Shown in pieces: positions 17,680 to 27,504 of a stretch of DNA of 64,000 nucleotides. Below the pieces are notes generated by a model, which saw only the letters and a list, made by a program, of their open reading frames with translations, did no database searches and was not told the origin of the DNA. Position numbers and translations under genes: made by a program. Each line of letters starts with the position of its first letter. Position 1 is the first letter of the stretch. The DNA is taken from NCBI RefSeq assembly GCF_900172255.1, contig NZ_FWFU01000001.1:930001-994000 (forward strand), given 5' to 3'. Source of the stretch: Roseovarius halotolerans. GTDB taxonomy: Bacteria; Pseudomonadota; Alphaproteobacteria; Rhodobacterales; Rhodobacteraceae.

Positions 17680-19173
17680 TTATTCCGCCGCCTTGATCTC
17701 GAATCCCTGTTCGATCATGTCCGAGGGCGCGACCGGGTATTCGCCGGAAAAACAGGCGTCGCAATATTGCGGGCAGTCGGCCTTGCGCCCACTGGCCTCG
17801 CCCACGGCGCGGTAGAGACCGTCGAGGGACACGAATCTGAGGCTGTCCACCTGAAGGTGGTCGCGCATTTCGTCCTCGCTCATGGTCGCGGCGAGGAGTT
17901 TCTCGCGCTGCGGCGTATCCACCCCGTAAAAGCAAGGCCAGGCGGTCGGCGGCGAGGCGATGCGGAAATGCACCTCGGCGGCACCGGCATCGAGGATCAT
18001 TTCCTTGATCTTGCGGCTCGTGGTGCCGCGCACGACGCTGTCATCCACGAGGATCACGCGCTTGCCCTGGATCAGGGCGCGGTTCACGTTGAGCTTGAGA
18101 CGCACGCCCATGTTGCGGATCTGCTCGGTCGGTTCGATGAAGGTGCGGCCCATATACTGGTTGCGGATGATCCCCATCGCATAGGGGATGCCCGATTCTT
18201 GGCTGTAGCCGATGGCCGCTGGCGTGCCGCTGTCGGGGACCGGGCAGACGATATCGGCATCGACCGGGGCCTCGCGCGCCAGTTCCACGCCGATCTGGCG
18301 GCGGGTCTCATAGACCGAGCGCCCGCCGATGATCGAGTCGGGGCGCGAGAAATAGACATGCTCAAAGATGCAGAAGCGGGGCTTTTGCGGGCGGAAGGGG
18401 AACTGGCTTTCGACGCCCTGTTCGGAGATCACCACCATTTCGCCGGGGGCGACTTCGCGCACGAACTTGGCGCCGATGATGTCGAGCGCGCAGGTTTCAG
18501 AGCTGAGCACCCAGCCATCGCCGACCTGGCCAAGAACCAGAGGGCGCACACCGAGCGGGTCGCGCACGCCAATGAGCTTGCTGCGGGTCATGGCGACGAC
18601 GGAAAACGCGCCTTCGACGCGGCGCAGCGCGTCTTCCATCCGTTCGGGAATCGTGCGTTGCAGCGAGCGCGCCATCAGGTGGATGATGCATTCGCTGTCC
18701 GAGCTGGACTGGAAGATCGAGCCGCGCTCGATCAGTTCGCGGCGCAGGGCGTTGGCGTTGGTGATGTTGCCGTTATGGGCAATCGCCGCGCCGCCCATTG
18801 CGAATTCGCCGAAGAAAGGCTGCACGTCGCGGATCTGGGTCGGGCCCTTGGAACCGGCGGTGGAATAGCGCACATGTCCGATAGAGAGAGGGCCGGGCAG
18901 GGTTTCCATCAGCGACTGCTTGGTGAAATTGTCGCGCACATAGCCGAAGCGGCGCGCCGAATTGAACCCCTGTTCGGGGGCATGGCAGACGATGCCGCCT
19001 GCCTCCTGCCCGCGATGTTGCAGGGCGTGCAGCCCGAGGGCCACGAAATTTGCCGCGTCGGTCAGACCGATCACGCCGAATATGCCGCACTCTTCCTTCA
19101 GCTTGTCGGCGTCGGCGTCATCGGCCATTGCGTCGAAATCGAAGGGATGCGCGGGGGGCATATGCTTGGACAA
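17680..19173 (-). CDS. purF: Amidophosphoribosyltransferase
   Basis: First committed step of purine synthesis: glutamine and PRPP give phosphoribosylamine. The N-terminal nucleophile cysteine lies in KEECGIFGVIG after a propeptide of about 25-35 residues; the glutaminase motifs LHALQHRGQEAGG and GHVRYSTAG follow. The PRPP loop VILVDDSVVRGTTS is in the C-terminal half. I prefer the TTG at 19173 because GGAG lies 7 nt upstream; ATG at 19197 or 19161 are alternatives and change only the propeptide. The product is about 497 residues. A GTCACG-containing dyad lies 60-100 bp upstream. Confidence 0.95.
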   Translation of the reverse strand: MSKHMPPAHPFDFDAMADDADADKLKEECGIFGVIGLTDAANFVALGLHALQHRGQEAGGIVCHAPEQGFNSARRFGYVRDNFTKQSLMETLPGPLSIGHVRYSTAGSKGPTQIRDVQPFFGEFAMGGAAIAHNGNITNANALRRELIERGSIFQSSSDSECIIHLMARSLQRTIPERMEDALRRVEGAFSVVAMTRSKLIGVRDPLGVRPLVLGQVGDGWVLSSETCALDIIGAKFVREVAPGEMVVISEQGVESQFPFRPQKPRFCIFEHVYFSRPDSIIGGRSVYETRRQIGVELAREAPVDADIVCPVPDSGTPAAIGYSQESGIPYAMGIIRNQYMGRTFIEPTEQIRNMGVRLKLNVNRALIQGKRVILVDDSVVRGTTSRKIKEMILDAGAAEVHFRIASPPTAWPCFYGVDTPQREKLLAATMSEDEMRDHLQVDSLRFVSLDGLYRAVGEASGRKADCPQYCDACFSGEYPVAPSDMIEQGFEIKAAE

Positions 19174-19233
19174 GGGGCAGCTCCGAATCCCGGTCATGCA
19201 TTCGACCCCTAGATAAGGGCTGTGGCAGCATAT

Positions 19234-19275
19234 GTCACGAAACTATCACAGAAACTTGCGTCACGGCTGCGTGAC
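19234..19275. promoter_or_regulatory. GTCACG dyad upstream of purF
   Basis: GTCACG occurs at 19234-19239 and again at 19260-19265, where it pairs with CGTGAC at 19270-19275 across 4 nt. It lies in the 165-bp gap between the YdcZ gene stop and the purF start, where the purF promoter must be. It could be a regulator site, but I cannot name the factor. Confidence 0.35.
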
Positions 19276-19338
19276 AGGTCTGGCGCGGGTTTGGTGCAAT
19301 CCCTGGATGAAAAGGGAAGTGTTGGTTCGCGTCTTGCG

Positions 19339-19785
19339 TCAGTAGCGCGAGAGCACCACGCCGCCCGCGACCATCAGCGCGGCCAGAATGCGGGGCAGCG
19401 AGATTTCACGCGCGGCGAGGCCGAAGATGCCGATATGGTCGATGACCAGCGCGGCGGTGATCTGGCCGAGGATCAGCACCGCCGTCAGCGTAAGCACGCC
19501 CAGAACCGGCACGCTGTAGAGCGTCGCCCAGACGAGGAATGCGCCGAGGATGCCGCCGGTCAGCAGGAGCCGGGGTGCCTGCGCCGCGCCGAGCAGCTTG
19601 CCCCCGTCGCCATAGGCCAGTGTGACCGTGACGAGGAGGACGAAGCCGACCCCGAAGGAGATCGTCGCCGCGCCGAGGCTGCTGGAGATATGGCGGCCAA
19701 GGGCGGAATTGATCGGCGATTGCAGCGCGATGGCCGCCCCTGCGACGGCGACAAGGATCATGGCGAAAAGGGGCGGTTGGGGCAT
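19339..19785 (-). CDS. YdcZ-type DMT family transporter
   Basis: A 148-residue inner-membrane protein with five hydrophobic segments. The N-terminal ILVAVAGAAIALQSPINSALGR and the ILGQITAALVIDHIG segment are characteristic of the DUF606/YdcZ branch of drug/metabolite transporters, which have half-size subunits and probably work as dimers. The transported substrate is unknown. It lies downstream of cvpA on the same strand. Confidence 0.82.
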   Translation of the reverse strand: MPQPPLFAMILVAVAGAAIALQSPINSALGRHISSSLGAATISFGVGFVLLVTVTLAYGDGGKLLGAAQAPRLLLTGGILGAFLVWATLYSVPVLGVLTLTAVLILGQITAALVIDHIGIFGLAAREISLPRILAALMVAGGVVLSRY

Positions 19786-19825
19786 CGCGGTCTATTGTCC
19801 TTGATCCTCAGGCCCGGCGCGCGCC

Positions 19826-20428
19826 CTATTCGCTGGCGGCGGGCGCCGTTGTCTGCGTGTCGGCGGGAGCGGCGGGCGCATCGCAGGCACCGACCAGCTG
19901 TTCATATTGGAGGGTGATCCAGCCAAGCGCCTGTTCGGGATTGCCATCCTCGATCTTGCCGGTCATCTGGCTGAAGATGCGCGCCGAGCGGCTGTCGTCG
20001 ATGACCTGGATATTCTGGCCCGAGATCACGGTTTCATAGACGAAATAGGCGATCGCCACCAGGAGCACGCCGCGCGCCACACCGAAGAGAAAGCCGATCC
20101 CCTGGTCAAGCCCGCCAAGGGCGGAGCGCTGCACGAGTGACGAGAACAGCGGCGTGATGAGAGAGGCCACGATCAAAGCCACGGCGAAGACAACGGCAAA
20201 GGCGCCGATCATCGATAATTCGCAGCTGTCGGCGATGAAATCGCCCACGACCGGCACTTCCTTGACCAGCGGTTCGACCTGGGGGGCGAACATGAAGGCC
20301 AGGATACCGGCCACGATCCAGCCCGCGATGGCCAGTGCCTCGCGCACGAAGCCGCGCGAATAGGCCAGCAGCGCCGACAGCACGATGACTAGCGCTACGA
20401 CGCCGTCGATGATTGTGAAACCGTCCAT
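19826..20428 (-). CDS. cvpA: CvpA family membrane protein
   Basis: Four hydrophobic helices in the first 130 residues and the N-terminal segment FTIIDGVVALVIVLSALLAYSRG match CvpA; the conserved GLDQGIGFLFGVARG segment is also present. A hydrophilic tail of about 60 residues ends in an Ala/Thr-rich stretch. CvpA is known for colicin V production and, more broadly, envelope integrity. radA lies upstream with a 28-bp gap and purF lies nearby; cvpA-purF proximity is widespread in proteobacteria. Confidence 0.9.
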   Translation of the reverse strand: MDGFTIIDGVVALVIVLSALLAYSRGFVREALAIAGWIVAGILAFMFAPQVEPLVKEVPVVGDFIADSCELSMIGAFAVVFAVALIVASLITPLFSSLVQRSALGGLDQGIGFLFGVARGVLLVAIAYFVYETVISGQNIQVIDDSRSARIFSQMTGKIEDGNPEQALGWITLQYEQLVGACDAPAAPADTQTTAPAASE

Positions 20429-20456
20429 TCAAGATCCGTCCTGTCCCTGGTGGCGC

Positions 20457-21821
20457 TTACCCTGCACCGAAAACCTCACCCACGAAGGCGGTCAGATCGC
20501 TCATACGGGTGAGTGAAACGCCACCATTGCCACCGGATTTACCGCCGGACGGCAAGATAGCCGATGTGAAACCAAGTTTTCGCGCCTCTTTCAACCTGTT
20601 TTCCGTCTGGCCGACCGGGCGGAGCGCGCCCGAGAGGCTGATTTCGCCAAAAATCACCGTTTCCGAGGGGAGGCTCGAATCCTCGCGCGCACTGAGCAGC
20701 GCGGCGGCGACGGCAAGGTCGGCGGCGGGTTCGGAAATCTTGATGCCGCCCGCCACGTTGAGATAGACATCGAGCCCCGCGAAGGGGATGCCGCAGCGCG
20801 CCTCGAGCACGGCGAGCACCATCGCAAGGCGCGCGCCATCCCAGCCGACGACGGCGCGGCGGGCCTGCGAATGGGGGCTCGGGGCGACCAGTGCCTGCAT
20901 CTCGACCAGCACCGGGCGGGTGCCCTCGATCCCGGCGAACACCACCGAGCCGGGGGCCGGATCTCCGCGCCCCGAAAGGAACAGTTCGGAGGGGTTGGCG
21001 ACCTCGGCCAGCCCGCCGCCCGTCATCTCGAAGACGCCGATCTCGTCGGCGGGGCCGAAGCGGTTCTTGACGCTGCGCAGGATGCGGAACTGGTGGCCGC
21101 GCTCGCCCTCGAAATAGAGCACGGTATCGACCATGTGTTCGACCACGCGCGGGCCGGCGATCTGGCCGTCCTTGGTGACATGGCCGACCATGATGACGCT
21201 GGCGCCCTTGCGCTTGGCGAAGGTGGTCAGTTCATGGGCGGCGGCGCGCACCTGGCTGACGCTGCCGGGGACGCTGTCGACATTGTCGGCCCAGACGGTC
21301 TGGATCGAGTCGATGATGACGAGATCGGGCGATTCGGCTTCGAGCGTGGTGAGGATGTCGCGCAGGCTGGTGGCGGCGGCCAGTTTCACAGGGGCATCCG
21401 CCAGCCCGAGGCGCTGCGCGCGCATGCGGATCTGGGTGCTGGCCTCTTCGCCCGAGACGTAGAAGGTCTTGAGCCCGGCGCGGGCGAAACGGGCGGCGGC
21501 CTGCAATAGGAGCGTGGATTTGCCGATCCCGGGATCGCCGCCCACGAGGATGGCGCTGGCAGGCACCAGGCCGCCGCCCAGGACGCGGTCGAGTTCGGCC
21601 ATGCCCGAGCCGGTGCGCGGAGGCGGGGCCTCGTTGGCAGAAAGGTCGGTGAGGGTGATCGGGCGGCCACGTTTCGTGCCCAGCGATTTCGAGGCGGGAC
21701 CGGAGGAGAGCGGCGCATCCTCGGAGATGGTGTTCCATTCGCCACAGGCGTCGCAGCGTCCCGACCATTTGGAAAAGGACGCGCCGCAGGCCGAACAGGA
21801 AAAGGTGCCGGGTTTCGCCAT
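20457..21821 (-). CDS. radA: DNA repair protein RadA
   Basis: RadA is a RecA-like helicase for recombination intermediates. The N-terminal zinc finger CSACGASFSKWSGRCDACG, Walker A GGDPGIGKST, the RadA-specific KNRFG motif and the C-terminal Lon-protease-like domain (LDVYLNVAGGIKISEPAADLA) are all visible. I chose ATG 21821, which starts MAKPGTFSC and gives 454 residues; the frame opens six codons earlier at 21839. It lies 28 bp upstream of cvpA. Confidence 0.96.
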   Translation of the reverse strand: MAKPGTFSCSACGASFSKWSGRCDACGEWNTISEDAPLSSGPASKSLGTKRGRPITLTDLSANEAPPPRTGSGMAELDRVLGGGLVPASAILVGGDPGIGKSTLLLQAAARFARAGLKTFYVSGEEASTQIRMRAQRLGLADAPVKLAAATSLRDILTTLEAESPDLVIIDSIQTVWADNVDSVPGSVSQVRAAAHELTTFAKRKGASVIMVGHVTKDGQIAGPRVVEHMVDTVLYFEGERGHQFRILRSVKNRFGPADEIGVFEMTGGGLAEVANPSELFLSGRGDPAPGSVVFAGIEGTRPVLVEMQALVAPSPHSQARRAVVGWDGARLAMVLAVLEARCGIPFAGLDVYLNVAGGIKISEPAADLAVAAALLSAREDSSLPSETVIFGEISLSGALRPVGQTENRLKEARKLGFTSAILPSGGKSGGNGGVSLTRMSDLTAFVGEVFGAG

Positions 21822-21860
21822 GTCAGCGTCATGCCCCAAGCCGGGGAGAGCGTCAAACCC

Positions 21861-22628
21861 CTATTCGGCGGCGGCCTTGTTGGACAGTTCGATCACCTTG
21901 CCATCGGCATCGACGACATCTTCGTGGCCGAGTTCAGGCAACAGATCGCGCAGGTCGTCGCGCAGGCGGTTGAGCTGGCTGATGGCGACGCTTTCCTCGA
22001 GATCGACCATATGCGCCCAATCCCTCAGCTCGCGGCAGGTGTGTTTTGCCTGATCCAGCCGCGCGTTGAAGGCTTCGACCTCCTGCTGGCGTTGAGTGAG
22101 GAAGGCGCGGGCGCGCGCGACCTTCTCGTCCGAGTAGACATCGGCCAGTTCGCGACTGATATGGGACATCTGCGCAGCGAGTTCCAGGATCTCGGGTTCG
22201 AGCGCTTCCAGGTCGGGATGGTCGCGCAGATAGGCAAGGCGCTCGCGCACGGAATCGAACTCGGAGCTGAGTTGAAACAGGCCCTGACGGTCGGCGGCAT
22301 GGGCGGCGCAATAGGCGCGGGCCACGTCGCTCATGCCGATGTGAAAATCGCGGTGCGAGGATTCGAGGCGCATGATTCGCCGGTTGGCAGGCAGGAAGAA
22401 GCAGAGCATGACCACCAGCACCGTCACCGCGACCTGGGTGATGCGCCCGGCATTGTCATAGGGGACCGCGCCAATGTTCACGCTGAAGTCGAGCCACGGC
22501 AGATGGCCGAGGGCGGCAAGGAGCGTGACTGCGGTCAGGACAAGGGCGGAGAGCGCGAAGGCGCCCAGGGCAAGCCGTTGAAAAACGGCCTCGACGAGTT
22601 GCAGGAACGATCTCAACTGATACGACAC
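21861..22628 (-). CDS. Membrane-anchored coiled-coil protein, function unknown
   Basis: The 255-residue protein has two transmembrane helices (about residues 18-42 and 64-82) and then a long helical region (about 90-240) rich in Leu, Glu, Arg and Ala with heptad character, ending in a short charged tail. A GTG start at 22628 follows GGGGGAATACC. No enzyme motif is visible. It is the gene immediately upstream of radA (39-bp gap) on the same strand and may be co-transcribed with it. I do not recognise a function. Confidence 0.72.
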   Translation of the reverse strand: MSYQLRSFLQLVEAVFQRLALGAFALSALVLTAVTLLAALGHLPWLDFSVNIGAVPYDNAGRITQVAVTVLVVMLCFFLPANRRIMRLESSHRDFHIGMSDVARAYCAAHAADRQGLFQLSSEFDSVRERLAYLRDHPDLEALEPEILELAAQMSHISRELADVYSDEKVARARAFLTQRQQEVEAFNARLDQAKHTCRELRDWAHMVDLEESVAISQLNRLRDDLRDLLPELGHEDVVDADGKVIELSNKAAAE

Positions 22629-22705
22629 GGTATTCCCCCCAGAATTCCGAACAGACCCCCACTATAGGCGAATTCTTGCCGATTGTCGCGTTAAACTTGG
22701 AAGAA

Positions 22706-22750
22706 CCCAGCGGATCGAAGCCCCGAGGGTGCCTTGCGGACGCCGCTGGG
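22706..22750. repeat. Inverted repeat downstream of pqiA
   Basis: Arms CCCAGCGG (22706-22713) and CCGCTGGG (22743-22750) enclose 29 nt that also contain C/G runs. The element lies just beyond the stop of the PqiA-like gene and could end the alr-mla transcript. No U-tract is seen. Confidence 0.35.
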
Positions 22751-22766
22751 AAGCATGGTGCGCGGC

Positions 22767-23228
22767 TCAGGCGGGGTCGCTGGACGGACGGTTGCGCGCC
22801 GCCGCGGTGCGCCATGCGATCAGGATCGAGGCGAGGATGCAGGCGGTGAACAGATAGAGCCCCCAGGCGACTTCGATCCGCCCGAGGCCGATGCCCTTGA
22901 TCAGCGTGATATAGAGCGCGACGAGGAACACGTCGGCCATCGCCAGCTTGCCCAGAATGTCGAGCGCGGGCAGCACCTTGCGCCGGAGCAGGCCGAAATG
23001 GATGAGCGCAAGGCCGATGGTCTTGAGATAGGGCGCAAAGAGAGCGAACAGGGTCACCACGAGCGCCAGCACCACATCGCTGCGCCAGAGACTTTGCAGG
23101 CCCGAGATGACGCTGATTTCCGAGAGGCCGAAGAGCGGCAGGTTCAGACCCGCGCGCATCAGGGGCGCAAACCACGCGACCGGGTAAAGGACCAGGAGCG
23201 CGAGGTTGGCGAGTTTGAGTAGGGTCAC
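22767..23228 (-). CDS. PqiA-domain membrane protein
   Basis: A 153-residue protein with four transmembrane helices matching a single paraquat-inducible protein A domain (E. coli PqiA has two). The N-terminal stretch LLVLYPVAWFAPLM, the SLWRSDVVLALVVTLFALFAPYLKTIGL segment and the DILGKLAMADVFLVAL motif are typical. The GTG start overlaps the mlaF stop (GTGA). PqiA-type proteins act with MCE proteins in lipid transport or envelope stress, which fits the MlaE/MlaF neighbours. Confidence 0.83.
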   Translation of the reverse strand: MTLLKLANLALLVLYPVAWFAPLMRAGLNLPLFGLSEISVISGLQSLWRSDVVLALVVTLFALFAPYLKTIGLALIHFGLLRRKVLPALDILGKLAMADVFLVALYITLIKGIGLGRIEVAWGLYLFTACILASILIAWRTAAARNRPSSDPA

Positions 23229-23971
23229 CGGACCGCCTCGATCGGGCCGGTGGCGCGGCCGTGGATGAACTGGTCGAGATAGGGATCGCCGCTGTTGTCC
23301 ATATCGGCGACGGGGCCGGTCCATTTGATCACGCCGTCATGCAGCATCGCCACGTTGTCGGCGATGGCGCGCACCGAGGTCATGTCATGGGTGATGGTCA
23401 TGGCGGTGGCGCCCATCTCGGTGACGATCTCGCGGATCAGGTCGTTGATGACGCCCGCCATGATCGGATCGAGCCCGGTCGTGGGTTCGTCAAAGAAGAT
23501 GATTTCCGGTTCGGCGCAGATGGCGCGGGCGAGGCCGACGCGTTTCTGCATCCCGCCGGAGAGTTCGGCGGGGAACTTGTCGGCCTGTTCGGGGGTCAGA
23601 CCGACGCGGCGCAGTTTCTCGATGGCGATCTCGCGGGCCTCGTCCCTCGGACGCTTGAGGGAGCCGCGAAGCAGGCGGAAAGCGACGTTCTGCCAGACGG
23701 GCAGGGAATCGAACAGCGCGCCGCCCTGGAACAGCATTCCGAAACGCGCAAGGAAGGCGTCGCGGTCGCCGCGCGTCACGTCCTTGCCATCGAGAAGGAT
23801 GTCGCCGGAATCGTGGCGGATCAGCCCGAGCACGCATTTCAGCGCCACCGATTTGCCGGTGCCCGAGCCGCCGATGATGACCATCGACGTGCCGGTGGGA
23901 ATGGTGAGGTCCACCCCTTGCAGCACCTTGTTCGCCCCGAAGGCCTTATGGACGTTCCTGAGTTCGATCAT
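23225..23971 (-). CDS. mlaF: MlaF-like phospholipid ABC transporter ATPase
   Basis: ATPase of an MCE-type lipid transporter. Walker A GGSGTGKSVALK, Q-loop LFQGGALFDSL, signature LSGGMQKRVGLARA and Walker B IIFFDEPTTGLDP match MlaF. At 248 residues the length is normal. The ATG at 23971 overlaps the mlaE stop by 4 bp and its own stop overlaps pqiA. The expected MCE substrate-binding gene (mlaD) is not in this cluster. Confidence 0.9.
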   Translation of the reverse strand: MIELRNVHKAFGANKVLQGVDLTIPTGTSMVIIGGSGTGKSVALKCVLGLIRHDSGDILLDGKDVTRGDRDAFLARFGMLFQGGALFDSLPVWQNVAFRLLRGSLKRPRDEAREIAIEKLRRVGLTPEQADKFPAELSGGMQKRVGLARAICAEPEIIFFDEPTTGLDPIMAGVINDLIREIVTEMGATAMTITHDMTSVRAIADNVAMLHDGVIKWTGPVADMDNSGDPYLDQFIHGRATGPIEAVR

Positions 23972-24753
23972 GCGGAAAAGAACAGTTCTGTCAGGATGTA
24001 GTTGGAGGCCAGGATCAGCACCGAGGCGGCGACCACCGCCGCCTTGGTCGCGCGCCCGACGCCCTGTGCGCCGCGCCCCGAATTCATGCCGTAATAGCAG
24101 CCCATCAGCGCCACGATGAAGCCGAAGACCGCACCCTTGATCATGCCGGAGGCCACGTCCCATGTCTCGAGAAAGTCGATGGTGTTGTGCAGGTAGGTGC
24201 CGGCGCCGAAATCGAGCCGCCCGACGCCCACGAGAAAGCCGCCCATGATGCCGATCGCATCGCCGACGCCGACCAGCAGCGGCACCGCCAGCGTCGCCGC
24301 CAGCACGCGCGGCAGGGTGAGGTATTTCATCGGGTTGGTGGAAAGTGTGGTGAGCGCGTCGATCTGCTCGGTCACCTTCATGGTGCCGATCTCGGCGGCG
24401 ATGGAGGAAGCGACGCGGGCCGCCACCATGAGGCCGCCCAGCACCGGGCCAAGTTCGCGTGTGAGACCGATGGCGACGATCGAGGGCACCACGGTTTCGG
24501 CGTTGAAACGCGCGCCACCGGCATAAATCTGAAGCGCCAGCGCGCCGCCGGTGAACAGCGCCGTCATGCCCACCACCGGCAGCGAGAGCCAGCCGATCTG
24601 GATCAGCGCATGGCCGAATTCGCGCGCATAGAAGGGCGGGCGCAGAAGATGGGTGACGGTGGCGGCGGCAAAGAGCGCGATGCGCCCGATTACCGCCATG
24701 ATCAGCAGCGTCTGGCGGCCGAGCCGGCCGAGAAGGGCGGTGATGAGTTTCAT
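23968..24753 (-). CDS. mlaE: MlaE-like phospholipid ABC transporter permease
   Basis: Permease of the MCE transporter family, 261 residues, with five or six hydrophobic helices. The family motifs [19 protein letters not shown] and [16 protein letters not shown] are intact. The start at 24753 overlaps the alr stop by 4 bp. With MlaF it should move phospholipid between membranes; direction and substrate follow only from family knowledge. Confidence 0.9.
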   Translation of the reverse strand: MKLITALLGRLGRQTLLIMAVIGRIALFAAATVTHLLRPPFYAREFGHALIQIGWLSLPVVGMTALFTGGALALQIYAGGARFNAETVVPSIVAIGLTRELGPVLGGLMVAARVASSIAAEIGTMKVTEQIDALTTLSTNPMKYLTLPRVLAATLAVPLLVGVGDAIGIMGGFLVGVGRLDFGAGTYLHNTIDFLETWDVASGMIKGAVFGFIVALMGCYYGMNSGRGAQGVGRATKAAVVAASVLILASNYILTELFFSA

Positions 24754-25790
24754 CCGCCGATATAGCGGCGCAGGTAGCGCGCCCCGAGCGAGGTGAGGAT
24801 CTCGTAACCGATCGTCCCGGCATTGTCGGCGAGGTCGTCGACGCCCTGTTCGGTGCCGAGCAGTTGCAGCGATTTCGGATCGTGGTCGAGATCGGTGACA
24901 TCGACGCCGATCAGGTCCATCGAGATCCGTCCGGCAATCGGGCAGGCTGTGCCGTCCTCGGCCAGAAGCGAGCTCTGCGGCCCGAGCGCGCGCAGGATGC
25001 CGTCGCCATAGCCCGCGGCGACGGTGGCGATGCGGGTCGGGCGGTGGGCGGTGAAGGCATTGGCATAGCCGACGGTTTCGCCCGGATCGAGGTCTCGGCA
25101 CTGGATCACGGGAAGGTCGAGCGTCACGACCGGGCGCGCATCGGCAAAGGGGCGCCCGCCATAGACGCCGATGCCGGGGCGGCACATGTCGAAATGGTAG
25201 TCCGGCCCCATGAGCACGCCGCCGGTATTGGCAAGGCAGCGGGGCACGTCGAGCCCATCGGTCATCTCGTGAAAGGCATGAAGCTGCTGGCGGTTCATCG
25301 GGTGGTCTGGCAGGTCGGCGCAGGCGAGGTGGCTGATGAGCAGCGCCGGGGACTGGCCGAGGGCCACGTCGCGCACCGCCGCCCATTCGCCGGGCTCCAT
25401 TCCGAGCCGGTTCATGCCGGTGTCGAGCTGGATGCCGAAGGGATGGCCGGGCAGCGCCTCGGCGTGGCGGATCATCTGGTCGAGCGAGTTGAGCATCGGG
25501 ATGAGGCCGGTATCGCCGATCATGTCGGCATCCCCCGGCATATGCCCGGAAAAGACGTAGATCGCGGGCGAAGGCCCCAGCGTGGCGCGCAGGGCCGCGC
25601 CTTCCTCGGCGACGGCGACGAAGAAGCTACGCGCGCCGGCATGGGCCAGGCTGCGCGCGACGCGCGCGGTCCCGAGCCCATAGGCGTCGGATTTGACGAC
25701 GGCGGCGGTTTCACCCGCGCTCATGGCGTCGAGCGCGCGCCAGTTGGCGAGGATCGCGTCAAGGTCGATGGTCAGCGTGCCTGTGCTCAT
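24750..25790 (-). CDS. alr: Alanine racemase
   Basis: PLP enzyme that makes D-alanine for peptidoglycan. The cofactor lysine lies in [12 protein letters not shown] near residue 35; the catalytic tyrosine region ([16 protein letters not shown], here [10 protein letters not shown]) and [12 protein letters not shown] follow. ATG 25790 gives 346 residues and starts [14 protein letters not shown], normal for Alr; an in-frame start 20 codons earlier would add an unusual hydrophobic leader. It heads an overlapping unit alr-mlaE-mlaF-pqiA, joining a wall precursor gene to lipid transport. Confidence 0.94.
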   Translation of the reverse strand: MSTGTLTIDLDAILANWRALDAMSAGETAAVVKSDAYGLGTARVARSLAHAGARSFFVAVAEEGAALRATLGPSPAIYVFSGHMPGDADMIGDTGLIPMLNSLDQMIRHAEALPGHPFGIQLDTGMNRLGMEPGEWAAVRDVALGQSPALLISHLACADLPDHPMNRQQLHAFHEMTDGLDVPRCLANTGGVLMGPDYHFDMCRPGIGVYGGRPFADARPVVTLDLPVIQCRDLDPGETVGYANAFTAHRPTRIATVAAGYGDGILRALGPQSSLLAEDGTACPIAGRISMDLIGVDVTDLDHDPKSLQLLGTEQGVDDLADNAGTIGYEILTSLGARYLRRYIGG

Positions 25791-25865
25791 GGGAGAGGGT
25801 TTTGCCACGGTGAGGGTCGGGGTCAAGGGGAAAGCGGCGGCGGCGCGCATATGGCGCTGTTGCGG

Positions 25866-25926
25866 GGGGGCGCTGCCCCCGCCGCCGCAAGCGGCGACTC
25901 CCCCGGGATATTTGTGAACAGAAGAA
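25866..25926 (+). repeat. Hairpin-tail intergenic repeat, copy B
   Basis: GGGGGGCGCTGCCCCC is followed by a CCGCCGC/GCGGCGA inner stem, CCCCCGGGATATTTG and a tail AACAGAAGAAG. The order matches copy A, with a diverged tail. It lies between the dnaB stop and the alr start. Confidence 0.72.
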
Positions 25927-25954
25927 GCCCTGGGGGCGCAAGAGGCGGGCGCGG

Positions 25955-27454
25955 TCAGAATTCGCGCTCGCCCGCGCCGTCCTGCTGCCAGGGTTTCACG
26001 AGGTTTCCAAAGCGGGTGAACTGGCCCTCGAAGCTGAGTTCGATGGTGCCGATGGGGCCGTGGCGTTGCTTGCCGATGACCACTTCGGCCTTGCCGTGCA
26101 GGCGTTCCATGCGTTCCTGCCAGGCGGCCATTTCATCGAGCCGGTCATCGGAGGGTTTTTCGCGCTCGGCATAATACTCTTCGCGGAAGACGAACATGAC
26201 GACATCCGCGTCCTGTTCGATCGAGCCGGATTCGCGCAGGTCCGAGAGCTGCGGGCGCTTGTCCTCGCGCGATTCGACCTGGCGCGAGAGCTGGCTGAGG
26301 GCGATCACGGGGATGTCGAGTTCCTTGGCGATGGCCTTGAGCCCTTGGGTAATCTCGCTCACTTCGTTGACGCGGCTGTCCTTGGCCGATGCCGGGCGCA
26401 CAAGTTGCAGGTAGTCCACGATCAGCACGTCGAGCCCGTGGGTGCGCTTGAGGCGTCGCGCCCGCGCGGCGAGCTGGCTGATCGGCAGGGCGGGCGTGTC
26501 GTCGATGAAGAGCGGGCAGGATTCGAGCGCCTTGGCGGCATCCACGAAGCGGCGGAATTCCGGTTCCGTCATGTCGCCGCGCCGGATCTGTTCGGAGGGG
26601 ACTTCGGCGGCCTCCGAAAGGATCCTTGCGGCGAGCTGTTCGGCGCTCATCTCGAGACTGTAGAAGCCCACGACGCCGCCCTCGATGGCGCCCTGGGTGC
26701 CGTCGGGACGCTCGCCCATGCGATAGGCCTTGGCGATGTTGTAGGCGATGTTCGTGGCCAGCGAGGTCTTGCCCATCGAAGGGCGCCCGGCCAGGATCAG
26801 AAGGTCGGACTTGTGCAGCCCGCCGAGTTTGCGGTCCATGTCGATCAGACCGGTCGAGATGCCCGCCAGCCCGCCATCGCGCTGATAGGCGGCATTGGCG
26901 ACATTGACCGCATCGGTCACGGCGCGCAGGAAGCTCTGAAAGCCGCTTTCGGTCTGGCCCTGTTCGGAGAGCTGGTAGAGCTTCTGCTCGGCCTCGACGA
27001 TCTGGTCGCGCGGTTCGCTTTCGACTTCGGCACGCGCGGCCTTGCCGACGATGTCATGGCCAAGCGCGATCAACTCGCGCCGGATCGCCATGTCATGGAT
27101 CATCTGGGCATAGTCACGCACGGCGAAGGCGCTGATCGCCGCCCCTGCGAGTCGCGCGAGGTAAGCCGGGCCGCCGAGTTCCTTGAGGCCCTCGTCATCC
27201 TCGAGGAACGCTTTCAGCGTGACCGGCGAGGCGAGGTTGCCCTTGCCGATCCGCGCCACGGCGGTCTCGTAGATGCGCTGATGGACGGGATCGTAGAAAT
27301 GATGCGGCTTTATGATCGAGGCGACGCGGTCATAGACCTCGTTATTGGTCAGCAGGGCGCCCAGCAATTGCTGCTCGGCCTCGATGGAATGCGGCATGGT
27401 CTGCGCATCCTGGATCTCGGTGCCGGTGGCGTTGAAGCTCGCGACTTCGTTCAT
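25955..27454 (-). CDS. dnaB: Replicative DNA helicase DnaB
   Basis: Hexameric helicase of the replication fork. The N-terminal domain begins near [16 protein letters not shown]; Walker A is [14 protein letters not shown], Walker [12 protein letters not shown], and the DnaB signatures [12 protein letters not shown] and [15 protein letters not shown] follow. ATG 27454, preceded by GGGGGAG, gives 499 residues as is normal; the frame extends 50 codons further upstream through the promoter region. Two near-consensus DnaA boxes lie 70-90 bp upstream of the start. Confidence 0.97.
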   Translation of the reverse strand: MNEVASFNATGTEIQDAQTMPHSIEAEQQLLGALLTNNEVYDRVASIIKPHHFYDPVHQRIYETAVARIGKGNLASPVTLKAFLEDDEGLKELGGPAYLARLAGAAISAFAVRDYAQMIHDMAIRRELIALGHDIVGKAARAEVESEPRDQIVEAEQKLYQLSEQGQTESGFQSFLRAVTDAVNVANAAYQRDGGLAGISTGLIDMDRKLGGLHKSDLLILAGRPSMGKTSLATNIAYNIAKAYRMGERPDGTQGAIEGGVVGFYSLEMSAEQLAARILSEAAEVPSEQIRRGDMTEPEFRRFVDAAKALESCPLFIDDTPALPISQLAARARRLKRTHGLDVLIVDYLQLVRPASAKDSRVNEVSEITQGLKAIAKELDIPVIALSQLSRQVESREDKRPQLSDLRESGSIEQDADVVMFVFREEYYAEREKPSDDRLDEMAAWQERMERLHGKAEVVIGKQRHGPIGTIELSFEGQFTRFGNLVKPWQQDGAGEREF

Positions 27455-27504
27455 GATCTCCCCCGTTCCTGCTGGATCACCGCTCATAGCGCCCGTGCGC
27501 AGGG

